Source: Nitrospira sp. BO4
Lineage (GTDB): Bacteria; Nitrospirota; Nitrospiria; Nitrospirales; Nitrospiraceae
DNA: 64,000 nucleotides
Assembly (NCBI GenBank): GCA_030144965.1
Contig: JAMPUU010000017.1
Span: 496,001 to 560,000 of the forward strand
Direction: 5' to 3'
Shown piece after piece: positions 1 to 8,477 of the stretch. The translations under genes and the position numbers were made by a program. The notes under the pieces are model-generated. The model was not told the origin of the DNA, did not search any database, and was given only the letters and a program-made list of their open reading frames with translations. Numbering within the stretch: position 1 is the stretch's first letter; every line of letters begins with the position of its first letter.

Positions 1-1286
1 CCAAGCGTGTACTGCGGCATCCCCTTCCACCACCGATTCACTTCTGTGTAACTCGGCTCCGCTCTGATACCGCATATGTCACTGAGTTCGGTACGTACTT
101 TCGCCGTCAAGGCGTTGTCGTCCAGTTGCAGAATATCTTCACGCCCTACCCCGCCGACATAGCAGCGCACCAATAGTTGGTCGGCCGGTGCACGATGGGG
201 CCACTTGCGTGAAGTCCAGGTTGCTGCGATCAAATCCCGCCTTTCGATCCGCGGCACGATAAACCCGAATCCGTCAATCGCTTCAGGCACGGCCTGGGCA
301 GGAAACGCCATGGCAATCGTGGCAGTGGACGCGTAGGGAATCATATCGAGCAATCCGCCGGCGATCGGCGTCAACGGACGCAACAGGTCCGCTGACACAT
401 ACGCCGGTGTCGCGAGAACCACACTTTCCGCGGAAAGCGCTGAGCCATCGTGAAGAATAAGGTCGTACATCCAACGGCCCAATTCATGAGATCTCACCCT
501 GAGGGCCTCGACTCGGCAACCCAAACGAAGCTCCACACCCTGCTGCGCCAACCGTTGCATTAGAGCGTTCACGAGATCTCCCAGTCCATTTTTCAGACTG
601 ATGAACATCGTTCGCCGTGGATGGCCTGACGAAGGCAATGAAGAAGTTTTCTTGGTCTCCATCATGCCGCGAACGACACTTCCATGTTGCTGCTCCAGCT
701 CAAAGAACCGAGGGAACGTGGCTCGCAGGCTCATTTGCTCGGCATCTCCGGCATAGATCCCGGACATGAGCGGCTCCAATACTCGCTCAAACGCTTGCGG
801 GCCGAACCGCCGGCGAAGGAAATCCGCCAACGACTCATCGCCTGTGCGCAAACCAGGCGGAACGGCGATCTCAAGACCCATGCGAATCAACCCCGCCCAA
901 GTGAGCAGTCCACTTTGCAGAAAGACTCCCAATTGTTTTGGAACAAATGAGAGCAGACCCTCCGGTAAATCGTGCAACTGTCCACCCCTCAACACACAAG
1001 CCTTCTTGGCCGTCTCATTGGTATTGATGAGCTGATCGGCGAGTCCCAACTTCGTGCACAGTTCAAGACCGGCGTGCTTTTGAGAGAGGAAGGAGTCCGG
1101 TCCGGCTTCCGTCACAATCTCGCCGACCCGGTGAGTGACGATTTTTCCGCCCCAGGATGATTCAGATTCGAGGATTGTGCAGCGGATGGGAAGGCCGGCC
1201 TTCGTCGCCTGCTCTTGCAGTGAAAAAGCAGTGGCCAGGCCGGAAATGCCGCCGCCCACTATCACGACTGTGCGTGGTCGAGTCAC
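1..1286 (-). CDS. hemG: Protoporphyrinogen oxidase (HemY type), 3' end missing
   Basis: FAD enzyme that oxidises protoporphyrinogen IX to protoporphyrin IX, the step before iron insertion. Reading the minus strand from a GTG at 1286 gives one open frame to the window edge, about 428 residues of the usual 460-480. The N-terminus carries the dinucleotide-binding motif VVIVGGGISGLATA, followed by family-typical stretches such as EAGPDSFL and MSGIYAGD. The GTG overlaps the hemH stop as GTGA, so translation is probably coupled to hemH. I chose the GTG because of this overlap and because it lies just before the FAD motif. The C-terminus lies outside the window, so completeness is unknown. Confidence 0.93.
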   Translation of the reverse strand, partial: MTRPRTVVIVGGGISGLATAFSLQEQATKAGLPIRCTILESESSWGGKIVTHRVGEIVTEAGPDSFLSQKHAGLELCTKLGLADQLINTNETAKKACVLRGGQLHDLPEGLLSFVPKQLGVFLQSGLLTWAGLIRMGLEIAVPPGLRTGDESLADFLRRRFGPQAFERVLEPLMSGIYAGDAEQMSLRATFPRFFELEQQHGSVVRGMMETKKTSSLPSSGHPRRTMFISLKNGLGDLVNALMQRLAQQGVELRLGCRVEALRVRSHELGRWMYDLILHDGSALSAESVVLATPAYVSADLLRPLTPIAGGLLDMIPYASTATIAMAFPAQAVPEAIDGFGFIVPRIERRDLIAATWTSRKWPHRAPADQLLVRCYVGGVGREDILQLDDNALTAKVRTELSDICGIRAEPSYTEVNRWWKGMPQYTL

Positions 1287-2233
1287 GACGGAATGCAGAG
1301 AGAAGATTCGTGGGCCGTCAAGATCTCGCGTAACGTCTCGATGAGTGCGGGCGAGTCGTTCAGCATGGCCATGCGCTCGAGATGCATGCCTTTGTTGGCC
1401 GCCAATTGCTTCAATTCAATGTCGATATCAAAAAGAGTTTCCACGTGGTCACAGATGAACCCGATGGGCGCAACCAACACATGTCGGTGTCCTGACCGGC
1501 AGATCGTGTCGAGCATCTCCTCCACGGTGGGCCCTAGCCACGGTTCTGAAGACCGCCCCTGACTTTGATAGGCGAAGTAGGTCGATTGGCTCCCCAAGAG
1601 CCGGGTCACAGATTCGACCGTGCCCTTGACCTCCTCTGGATACGGATCCTTCATCGCCACAATCCGTTCGGGAAGACTATGGGCCGTGAACAGCACCGGT
1701 ACTGTAGCTCGCACATCCGAAGGAAATGCGAGAAGCCCTTGCCGGATATTGTCCACAATAGCACCTATCAGCCGAGGATGCCGGTGCCAGCTGCCGACAT
1801 AGGTCACGCCGGTACGATCCTCCAACTCAGTACGAGCCTCCTCGACTTTCCTCCGATACGCTCCGGTGCTCAGGGAGGACTGTTGAGGAGCCATGCACAC
1901 CCCAATGATCTGCTCCGGCGATGCTTTCAGCAACTCGGCATATGTCTCTCGGATAAAGGGATGCCAATGACGCAAACCGACGTACACGCGGTATCGGCCA
2001 TCACCCGATCTATTCAGTTGCTGTTCCAGTTTCTTTGCGACCTCTTGGGTGATGCCGACGGCCGGGGATTTTCCACCGGTCACTCGGTACCGTTCACGAA
2101 TTTCCTCCACCAACTCGGGAGGCGTCGGCCGTCCCCCTCGAACATCCCGCAGAAACGGCTCGACGTTCTCCAGACAATCGGGCCCGCCCATGGCCATGAG
2201 CAAAATCGCGGTGTGATGTGTCGTACCTGGCAT
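1283..2233 (-). CDS. hemH: Ferrochelatase
   Basis: Inserts Fe2+ into protoporphyrin IX to give protoheme. The product is 316 residues, normal for a bacterial ferrochelatase. The two catalytic residues are visible: His185 in TAHSLPER and Glu265 in GFICDHVETLFD. The N-terminal segment AILLMAMGGP is also typical of the family. The gene follows hemE by 76 bases and overlaps hemG by four bases, giving a hemE-hemH-hemG operon for the last steps of protoheme synthesis. No membrane segment is evident, consistent with a soluble or peripheral enzyme. Confidence 0.96.
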   Translation of the reverse strand: MPGTTHHTAILLMAMGGPDCLENVEPFLRDVRGGRPTPPELVEEIRERYRVTGGKSPAVGITQEVAKKLEQQLNRSGDGRYRVYVGLRHWHPFIRETYAELLKASPEQIIGVCMAPQQSSLSTGAYRRKVEEARTELEDRTGVTYVGSWHRHPRLIGAIVDNIRQGLLAFPSDVRATVPVLFTAHSLPERIVAMKDPYPEEVKGTVESVTRLLGSQSTYFAYQSQGRSSEPWLGPTVEEMLDTICRSGHRHVLVAPIGFICDHVETLFDIDIELKQLAANKGMHLERMAMLNDSPALIETLREILTAHESSLCIPS

Positions 2234-2309
2234 TGTTCTATGTCGTTCGCAAGACGATGAAGTTCGCTATATCGAGGTACACTTCACGAGGGACGATTCA
2301 CTTTATTAC

Positions 2310-3335
2310 TCACCGTTGGCTGAGCTTGTGCACCATGTCGATCGTCGCGGCCACATGATCGACAGGTGTCGTGGGTAAGATCCCGTGACCGAGATTGAAG
2401 ATGTGTCCGGGACGCCCTCCAGCCCGACGCAAAATATCCTCGACCCGGCGTTCGATTTCATGATGCGGCGCGAACAGCACCAGCGGGTCCAGGTTGCCTT
2501 GCACGGCACGATCGTGCCCAACCATCGTCCAGGCTTCGTCCAGATGAATTCGCCAATCGATCCCGATGACATCGCCCCCCGCTTCACGCATCTGCCGAAG
2601 AATAGCGGTCGTGCCGGTGCCGAAATGAATCATCGGAACGCCTTCCCGCTTGAGGCCCTCGAAAATCCGCTGGACGTGCGGCATCACATACTCGGTATAG
2701 TCACCCACCGAGAGACACCCAACCCAGCTATCAAAAAGCTGAATCGCCTGAGCCCCCGCTTTGATCTGTCGTCGGAGATAGCCGGTGAGTACTCGCGCGA
2801 ATTTGTCCATGAGCCGATGCCATGCGGTGGGATCCCCATACATCATCTGCTTGGTGTGCAGATAGTTGCGAGAGCCTCCGCCTTCAATCGCATAACTCGC
2901 GAGCGTAAACGGCGCACCGGCAAAACCGATCAAAGGCACTCGCCCGTTGAGAGCGCGCCGCGCTTGCCGAATGGCTTCGGCAACATAGTCCAGTTCGTCA
3001 CCGTCGATGACTTTGAGCTGGTCCACCGCCGTTCGGTCGCGAACCGGATTGTGAATGACCGGCCCCTCCCCAGCGGCAAACTCGAGGCTGAGTCCCATCG
3101 GCTCCAACGGAAGAAGAATGTCGGCAAAAATAATGGCGGCATCCAGTGGAAATCGCTCAATCGGCTGAAGGGTGACCTGAGCCGCAAGCTCAGGGGTTTT
3201 GCACAGCTCGAGGATCGAATGTTTTGCGCGCAACGTCCGATACTCGGCCATGTAGCGTCCGGCCTGACGCATAAACCACACGGGTGTGCAGTCGACGGAT
3301 TCACGGCGACACGCTTTGAGAAATCGGTCGTTCAT
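2310..3335 (-). CDS. hemE: Uroporphyrinogen decarboxylase
   Basis: Decarboxylates the four acetate side chains of uroporphyrinogen III to give coproporphyrinogen III. The 341-residue product has the family signature PVWFMRQAGRYM near residue 18 and the second signature GFAGAPFTLASY near residue 134; DSWVG and HFGTGT segments also fit. It is the first gene of the minus-strand heme operon. Its promoter must lie in 3336-3617, the region shared with the divergent desaturase. The coproporphyrinogen oxidase step between HemE and HemG is not encoded in this window. Confidence 0.97.
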   Translation of the reverse strand: MNDRFLKACRRESVDCTPVWFMRQAGRYMAEYRTLRAKHSILELCKTPELAAQVTLQPIERFPLDAAIIFADILLPLEPMGLSLEFAAGEGPVIHNPVRDRTAVDQLKVIDGDELDYVAEAIRQARRALNGRVPLIGFAGAPFTLASYAIEGGGSRNYLHTKQMMYGDPTAWHRLMDKFARVLTGYLRRQIKAGAQAIQLFDSWVGCLSVGDYTEYVMPHVQRIFEGLKREGVPMIHFGTGTTAILRQMREAGGDVIGIDWRIHLDEAWTMVGHDRAVQGNLDPLVLFAPHHEIERRVEDILRRAGGRPGHIFNLGHGILPTTPVDHVAATIDMVHKLSQR

Positions 3336-3476
3336 CGCAGCCGCATTCTAGAGACGCATGAGCAGACCTGTCAAACCTGGGAAACAAGGCTCTCTGGGGC
3401 CATTCAGGAACTCCGATAATAAGTAGACAGGGGACCCCATTCCAGTACAATTACACTGGCGGGGGCCATGCAAAAA

Positions 3477-3511
3477 GTCAGGTTTCACTTTCCTGACATT
3501 CCGTGTATAAT
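3477..3511 (+). promoter_or_regulatory. Candidate promoter with operator-like palindrome upstream of the desaturase
   Basis: A perfect TATAAT at 3506-3511 could be the -10 element of the desaturase gene, about 107 bases before its start. An inverted repeat, GTCAGG at 3477-3482 and CCTGAC at 3492-3497, covers the place where the -35 hexamer would sit (3483-3488, a weak TTTCAC). A protein bound to the repeat would block or replace -35 contact. Another short inverted repeat, CCAGT 3442-3446 and ACTGG 3455-3459, lies just upstream. This is pattern reading only. Confidence 0.4.
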
Positions 3512-3617
3512 GCTGACCTGACCTATTCTGCGTGATCCATCAGCTTAATCGGGACCCCGGCTCCCTGTTTCCCACCACAGTGACGTTGCCGATCCCCCCG
3601 ACGTAGAGGAGAATTGT

Positions 3618-4673
3618 ATGTCCGACGTGCAAACGCTTCGCCCGACTAAAGCCCAGGAATTTTGGTATTCTTTTCTGCGCTGGTTCGACTCCTGGGCGGG
3701 CTTGGAACACACAAAAGTCGACGGCCCCCCCAAGGTGGACTGGGTACGTAGTATCCCTTTCATTGCCGTGCATCTGATGTGTTTGGGAGTGCTCTGGGTA
3801 GGCTGGAGTTGGACCGCGGTCGCCGTTGCCATCGCATTCTATTACATCCGTATGTTCGCGATCACCGGCTGGTACCACCGATACTTCTCGCATCGCACGT
3901 TCAAGACTTCCCGTACGGTCCAGTTCTTATTTGCGTTATTGGGCGGCTCCTGCGCTCAACGCGGTCCCTTGTGGTGGGCCGGACATCATCGCCATCACCA
4001 CATTGCATCCGACACACCGGATGATGTGCATTCCCCACGTCAAGGGGGATTCCTGTGGTCTCACATGGGCTGGGTGATGTCGCAAACCCATTACGCTCCG
4101 CGTCTCAAGGGAATCGCCGACTTTGCAAAGTTTCCGGAGCTGCGGTTTCTGGACCGATTCGATGTCCTCGTTCCCACCATCACCGGGTTCGGAATGTTTG
4201 GCTTCGGCCAGTTGTTGGAAGCCTTTGCACCCGGACTTGGCACCAACGGACCCCAGATGTTGATCTGGGGATTTTTTATCTCGACCGTGGCACTGTTTCA
4301 TGGGACCTGCACCATCAACTCTCTATCACATGTCTACGGGTCACAACGGTACGAGACCGGCGACGACAGCCGAAACAACTTTTTCTTGGCTCTGATTACC
4401 ATGGGAGAAGGGTGGCACAACAATCATCATTATTACCCGGCTTCCACCAGACAAGGCTTTTACTGGTGGGAAATCGACATGAGCTACTACTGCCTGAAAG
4501 GTTTGGAGTGGTTAGGACTCGTCTGGGATGTCCGAGGTGTCCCGGAATATGTGCGTGAAGGAAAAACCAAGCAAGACTCCGACCGTAGCGTGCTCAAAAA
4601 GAAGATTGAAGTGGCGCTTACCGAGGCCACGGAGCTTCCAGCCTCGCAGCCTCAACTCGAGCTAACCCGCTAG
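3618..4673 (+). CDS. Acyl-CoA/acyl-lipid fatty acid desaturase
   Basis: Membrane di-iron desaturase that introduces a cis double bond, most like the delta-9 (Ole1/DesC) family. The 351-residue protein has the three histidine boxes: HRYFSH at 87-92, HRHHH at 124-128 and HNNHH at 267-271. Hydrophobic segments lie near residues 47-80, 102-112 and 185-235. The ATG follows GAGGAGAATTGT, a good ribosome-binding site. It is transcribed away from hemE. Its stop codon overlaps that of the convergent gene at 4670, and a terminator-like hairpin for it lies inside that neighbour. Confidence 0.93.
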   Translation: MSDVQTLRPTKAQEFWYSFLRWFDSWAGLEHTKVDGPPKVDWVRSIPFIAVHLMCLGVLWVGWSWTAVAVAIAFYYIRMFAITGWYHRYFSHRTFKTSRTVQFLFALLGGSCAQRGPLWWAGHHRHHHIASDTPDDVHSPRQGGFLWSHMGWVMSQTHYAPRLKGIADFAKFPELRFLDRFDVLVPTITGFGMFGFGQLLEAFAPGLGTNGPQMLIWGFFISTVALFHGTCTINSLSHVYGSQRYETGDDSRNNFFLALITMGEGWHNNHHYYPASTRQGFYWWEIDMSYYCLKGLEWLGLVWDVRGVPEYVREGKTKQDSDRSVLKKKIEVALTEATELPASQPQLELTR

Positions 4674-5140
4674 ATCCAATCGGGTCCATCGTCGGACCTT
4701 GGCTGATCAGACGCCCGATCAGCCAAGGTTTCTCGGATTCGACGGCTTTCCCCTTCGATCGACTTTCGTTCTTCCTCGGACAGCACCCATGCGTCACCAG
4801 GACTCAGCTCGAAACGATAGTGGTCCTTTCTGAGAGTGAACCACTCGACATAGGGGTGCGGCTCCAGGTTGGGGTGCGGATCCAGTGAGATGAGGTTCAC
4901 TGTTCCAATCTGCGGGTTCGCCATATCGCCGATCACCTGTCCCGCCATCTCGTCGTCTTCGAACCGACCGTTGCGGAATCGAATCACCTCTCCGGCGATA
5001 TCCGTCTTGAAGTTTCCACGTAAATAAAAATCCACCGGACCGATCACGGCAAACACAACCTGTCCAACGACGGTTCCCTCAACCCGGTTGTCCAAAAATC
5101 CTTCACAAACCCACCGTCCATTGCCGAACTTCTGTGCCAT
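4670..5140 (-). CDS. Conserved hypothetical protein
   Basis: I do not recognise the 156-residue product. It starts MAQKFGNGRWVCEG and is rich in beta-like stretches with no signal peptide or membrane segment, so it is probably cytoplasmic. The frame is open ten residues further upstream, but the ATG at 5140 is preceded by AAAGGAGGAGGCGT, a strong ribosome-binding site, and that start removes an overlap with the upstream transporter gene. The last codons overlap the stop of the convergent desaturase. It is probably cotranscribed with the EamA transporter 23 bases upstream. Confidence 0.75.
   Translation of the reverse strand: MAQKFGNGRWVCEGFLDNRVEGTVVGQVVFAVIGPVDFYLRGNFKTDIAGEVIRFRNGRFEDDEMAGQVIGDMANPQIGTVNLISLDPHPNLEPHPYVEWFTLRKDHYRFELSPGDAWVLSEEERKSIEGESRRIRETLADRASDQPRSDDGPDWI
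4697..4728 (+). terminator. Hairpin terminator of the desaturase, inside the convergent gene
   Basis: A perfect 12-base inverted repeat (CCTTGGCTGATC at 4697-4708 and GATCAGCCAAGG at 4717-4728) with an 8-base loop, followed on the plus strand by TTTCTC. It begins 24 bases after the desaturase stop and lies in the C-terminal coding part of the minus-strand gene. The T tract is short, so termination strength is uncertain. Confidence 0.55.
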
Positions 5141-5162
5141 ACGCCTCCTCCTTTCGGAGCGA

Positions 5163-5987
5163 TCAGCCACTAAACGCTCCGATCACCACTGCCAATAAGA
5201 TGAGCGCGCTTCCGATCCACCCTTGCACATCCAGCGTCTCTCCGAGAAAGTACCACGAGAGCCAGGCCGCGTAGGCAGGCTCGGATGCAAACAGTAACGC
5301 CACCTGCTGAGCGGGAACCAGTTGCTGAGCCCAGATTTGGACAGCAAACGCCAGCGTGGCCAGAACACCGGTGACGCCAAGACCGACCAGCAGGACGGTA
5401 GTGGGCGCAAAAGAACTTGATGTCACCTCTTCCCACCACGGAGCAGGAAGAAACAGCACTGTCATCGCCACCATTTGCCATACGAGCAGCGACGGTGCAT
5501 CGACTTGCCGGGTGAAGCGCTCAAGACAAATGATATGCCCCGCAAACGCGAGGGCGCAGCCCAACGTCATCAAATCTCCCACATTCATGGATGTAGTGGG
5601 CTTCACCAACAACCATAGTCCGACGACGGCGATCCCCGTGGCCAGCACGACTCGTCGGTCGATCCGTAGCAGGATCAGCGGGACAAAAATCACGTACAGC
5701 GCCGTCAGAAAGGCTGAACTCGATGCGCTCGTATACCGGAGTCCGACAGTTTGCAGCAGGTACCCAAGAAAGAGGAAGACGGTGGTGAGCGCGCTCGCCC
5801 CTAATACCGCACGGTCATAATGCAATCGGCGGCGGCTGAACACAAACCAGAGCAGAATGAGCACGGTGCCCACAAAAAATCGGAGCAGCAAGAAAGAGAG
5901 TGGAGCGATTTGCTCAAGCGCCGCCTTGGTGGCCGGGAATGTGGCTCCCCAAATAACGGTGGTCAGCAGGAGTGCAAGTCGCGGCAT
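5163..5987 (-). CDS. EamA/DMT-family transporter
   Basis: Inner-membrane drug/metabolite transporter family protein. The 274 residues form about ten hydrophobic segments arranged as two EamA repeats, the first opening with LLLTTVIWGATFPATKAAL, the usual family N-terminus. The second half ends with the typical SWYFLGETLDVQGWIGSALILLAV pattern, here cited only as its first part SWYFLGETL. The substrate cannot be told from sequence. It precedes the hypothetical gene at 5140 by 23 bases and is probably cotranscribed with it. No clear ribosome-binding site is seen before the ATG. Confidence 0.88.
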   Translation of the reverse strand: MPRLALLLTTVIWGATFPATKAALEQIAPLSFLLLRFFVGTVLILLWFVFSRRRLHYDRAVLGASALTTVFLFLGYLLQTVGLRYTSASSSAFLTALYVIFVPLILLRIDRRVVLATGIAVVGLWLLVKPTTSMNVGDLMTLGCALAFAGHIICLERFTRQVDAPSLLVWQMVAMTVLFLPAPWWEEVTSSSFAPTTVLLVGLGVTGVLATLAFAVQIWAQQLVPAQQVALLFASEPAYAAWLSWYFLGETLDVQGWIGSALILLAVVIGAFSG

Positions 5988-6082
5988 GGATTAAAAAGTA
6001 CCGGGTACCGAGCATGAGGGTTGAGCCAACAATCGGACGACGCGACTCGCACTGAGCGCCGCGGGCTCAGCACGTTATGTGT

Positions 6083-6286
6083 CTACGGTTTACAGAGCGG
6101 GCACAGCCGTTGTCTGTTCACTCCCGCTTGCTCCATGGCGCGGAGCGCCCGTTCTTTATCGGGATAATCGAACCATCCCCCTTCCCAAAAATCGCTGGAG
6201 GTCACAGTGGATGGAACCTCTGAACAACGGTCTCGGTGGAGCGTCACGCGGTCGATCGCGCGGGCAATGTGAACCCAGTAGATCAT
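6083..6286 (-). CDS. Small conserved-looking hypothetical protein with CPLC
   Basis: A 67-residue minus-strand frame with natural-looking composition, a WEGGWFDYPD segment and a C-terminal CPLC motif that could bind metal or form a disulfide. No family is recognised. There is no clear ribosome-binding site before the ATG at 6286. Support rests on composition and on the lack of any competing frame. Confidence 0.5.
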   Translation of the reverse strand: MIYWVHIARAIDRVTLHRDRCSEVPSTVTSSDFWEGGWFDYPDKERALRAMEQAGVNRQRLCPLCKP

Positions 6287-6380
6287 GAGAAATCAGCGAT
6301 GGGCGAATAGGATGAGGAACAGGAATGATCGGCGCATCGATAGGCGCAGCCATTCCCTGTTCCCTCTGACCCGTACCGAC

Positions 6381-6551
6381 TCAAGGAAGGAGCTGCCACT
6401 CATCCTTCTCGATGAAGACCTTCACTCCGGTCTGTAACTTTTTGACATCGTCTTTCTCGAAGAGCCTCATGTAGCGCTCGATTCGATCTTCATCGTCGAT
6501 CCGTTCTTCCTGCATCATACCGTTGTTGCCTTTGTACCGTCGAATCAGCAT
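6381..6551 (-). CDS. Small hypothetical protein, 56 residues
   Basis: Reading the minus strand from the ATG at 6551 gives a 56-residue protein beginning MLIRRYKGNNGMMQEE and ending EKDEWQLLP. It is charged, with an acidic DDEDRIERY segment, and probably forms a helix followed by a short strand. A GAGGAGGG ribosome-binding site ends 11 bases before the ATG. The family is not recognised. It lies between two other small genes on opposite strands. Confidence 0.6.
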   Translation of the reverse strand: MLIRRYKGNNGMMQEERIDDEDRIERYMRLFEKDDVKKLQTGVKVFIEKDEWQLLP

Positions 6552-6716
6552 GACATCGACACCCTCCTCTGAAGCTGGTAGTTTGACTGAGTAAGTTGTT
6601 ACAATAAACGGAACGTTGTGAGCCGGTCAAGATCGCTTGCTGAAGGTCAGCTTGTCAAGTCCCGAACGGCTCCACTGGGTGCAAGGTATTCCGTAAAGGA
6701 AGAAAGGATAGCCCCT

Positions 6717-7037
6717 GTGCCATTGTATGAATACCGTTGTGGACAGTGCGAGAAAGAATTCGAAGCCACCCAGTCCGTCCATGCGAGGGTCGAGGACACC
6801 GAGTGTCCCCATTGCCATGCACGGCAAGCGACTCGGCTCCTATCTTCTTTCTCGTCCAGTGTCATTGGTGATCGCAAACCCGGGTTTTCTGAGATCAAGG
6901 CCAACGCAATGGTCAATGAACGGATGCAGCGATTCTCTATGTTGCCGCCATTAAATGTGAAGCGCAATGTGCCGCCGCCGAATATGTCCTCCGAATCAGA
7001 CTCCTGTTCGAGCGAGGGGTCCAATCCAGGATCGTAA
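6717..7037 (+). CDS. FmdB-family zinc-ribbon protein
   Basis: The 106-residue product starts VPLYEYRCGQCEKEF and carries CGQC and CPHC, the two knuckles of the FmdB/CxxC_CxxC_SSSS zinc ribbon, followed by the serine-rich LLSSFSSS stretch that names the family. The role of such proteins is unclear; regulatory functions have been proposed. The frame is open 33 residues upstream, but GTG at 6717 after AAAGGA starts exactly at the family N-terminus. The C-terminal 45 residues are low complexity. The next gene begins two bases after the stop, so the two are almost certainly cotranscribed. Confidence 0.82.
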   Translation: MPLYEYRCGQCEKEFEATQSVHARVEDTECPHCHARQATRLLSSFSSSVIGDRKPGFSEIKANAMVNERMQRFSMLPPLNVKRNVPPPNMSSESDSCSSEGSNPGS

Positions 7038-7039
7038 CC

Positions 7040-7927
7040 ATGGATGGCTCTCGTCGCGGCATAGTACCAAGCCGGTCATGGCTTCCCCTGGAATCGGGAA
7101 GCTCTATCACGAGAAGACTGTCGGTGTGCCGGCTGTTGATCGGCCTGATCCTCTGTCTATCCCCTGCCATTACCGTTGCCCAAACTGCCGGAAGCCTTGT
7201 CATCGCCGGCAATGGACCGGAACAAGCCACCATCGAAACGCTGGCGCGCGCGTTTGAGAAAGCTAATCCCCGTGCCTATATCGATATTCTATGGGACGAG
7301 GATTCCAAGCCATTGCAGCTGGTCAAGACCGGCCACGCGCAGATTGCCGTGACAGGAGCTGAGGACCCAGCGCTGATGGGCACACAGATCGGCTGGGACG
7401 GCATCGGCATTTTGGTCCACTTGTCCAACTTCACCAAAGAAGTCACGAAGCAGCAGGCCGCCGACATCTTTTCTGGGAAAATTAAAGAATGGTCGGAACT
7501 GGGTGGGCCGGATACCAGAATCCTTCTGATCGACCGGCCGCATAATCAAAACATCCGCGAGGCGTTCGAGTCTCAACTCGGCATCCCTGGGAAAATTCCT
7601 GAAAACGCCAAAGTCATCGGTGGAGATGAGACAGTCGTCAAGACCGTCGTTGGAACCCTTCCCCCCCTATCTGCTGCATCGTATATCTCCTTGAGCACCG
7701 GGCTCTCCGTGGTCTCAGACGGTGTCGCCGTTCGGTTACTGCAGATCGATAAAGTCGAGCCTGAAGTACCGACGGTAAAAGATGGGCGGTACAGCCTGCG
7801 GCGCCCTCTCCTGCTGCTGGCTAAAAAGGAGCCAAATCCCCTGGTTGAGGCCTTTACCAAATTTGCGTTGTCTCCGCCCGGTCAAGCGATCATTGGAGAA
7901 ACGTATGTGCCCATGCCGAGCAAGTAA
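7040..7927 (+). CDS. PstS-like periplasmic substrate-binding protein
   Basis: A 295-residue exported protein of the phosphate-ABC-transporter binding-protein fold. A hydrophobic signal (about residues 30-47, ending ITVAQ) follows a long polar start. The mature part opens GSLVIAGNGPEQATIETLARAF and includes DIFSGKIKEWSELGG, a stretch shared by PstS-like domains. The Thr/Ser-rich phosphate loop is not obvious, and no permease or ATPase gene is nearby. A sensory or orphan binding role is therefore as likely as transport. It starts two bases after the FmdB-like gene. Confidence 0.78.
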   Translation: MDGSRRGIVPSRSWLPLESGSSITRRLSVCRLLIGLILCLSPAITVAQTAGSLVIAGNGPEQATIETLARAFEKANPRAYIDILWDEDSKPLQLVKTGHAQIAVTGAEDPALMGTQIGWDGIGILVHLSNFTKEVTKQQAADIFSGKIKEWSELGGPDTRILLIDRPHNQNIREAFESQLGIPGKIPENAKVIGGDETVVKTVVGTLPPLSAASYISLSTGLSVVSDGVAVRLLQIDKVEPEVPTVKDGRYSLRRPLLLLAKKEPNPLVEAFTKFALSPPGQAIIGETYVPMPSK

Positions 7928-7945
7928 ATCCGAAAGGAGGTCCCG

Positions 7946-8398
7946 ATGACTCCCCGATCCCTGCCGTCCTTCATCATGATCTCGTTGCTGGCGATTCCCT
8001 TTTCTCCGCCCGGCTCATTCGCCGAAGAGGGGTCTGTCGTCGACGGCGCCGGGTATACGTTGTTTGAGACGGAATCGATCAAGGGGCACGACGAGCAGAA
8101 ACTCGAGAAGGATCCCGTCTGCGATAGTAGTAGGAAACCCAAGATCGCTACAGTGGAGCCGGACGAAGCCAAGCCAGGACAAACCATCACGATCAAGGGC
8201 GAAAACTTCGGCACGAAAGATTGTTTTCGTGGCGTGGCGTTCAGTGCGGCCGGCTCGACAAAGATCGATCATAAGTTCGTGAACGACCGCACGATCGAAG
8301 CCACGGTTCCCGATATACAGCCAGGCATGTCCTTCATCGATGTCGTTGCCGCCGGCGGCAACGCCCGTTCGAAAGCGTTTTTGGTACAAGCCAAGTAG
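7946..8398 (+). CDS. Secreted IPT/TIG-domain protein
   Basis: A 150-residue exported protein. A signal peptide covers about residues 1-27 (cleavage near GSFAEEG). The rest contains one IPT/TIG immunoglobulin-like domain from about residue 67 (PKIATVEPDEAKPGQTITIKGENFG) to the end, quoted in short as PGQTITIKGENFG. Such domains mediate binding at the cell surface. The start is well set by AAAGGAGGTCCCG before the ATG. It lies 18 bases after the binding-protein gene and is likely in the same operon. Confidence 0.75.
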   Translation: MTPRSLPSFIMISLLAIPFSPPGSFAEEGSVVDGAGYTLFETESIKGHDEQKLEKDPVCDSSRKPKIATVEPDEAKPGQTITIKGENFGTKDCFRGVAFSAAGSTKIDHKFVNDRTIEATVPDIQPGMSFIDVVAAGGNARSKAFLVQAK

Positions 8399-8477
8399 CA
8401 GCTCGACAAGAGAATGCCTCATTGTGTATCTTATCGATGCACAGTAGGCAGTCTGGTCCGCAAAGAAAGTTCATCTC

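Noticed and set aside
1565..2260. 231-residue plus-strand frame over hemH
   Set aside because: Antisense to ferrochelatase with no recognised motif and no good ribosome-binding site.
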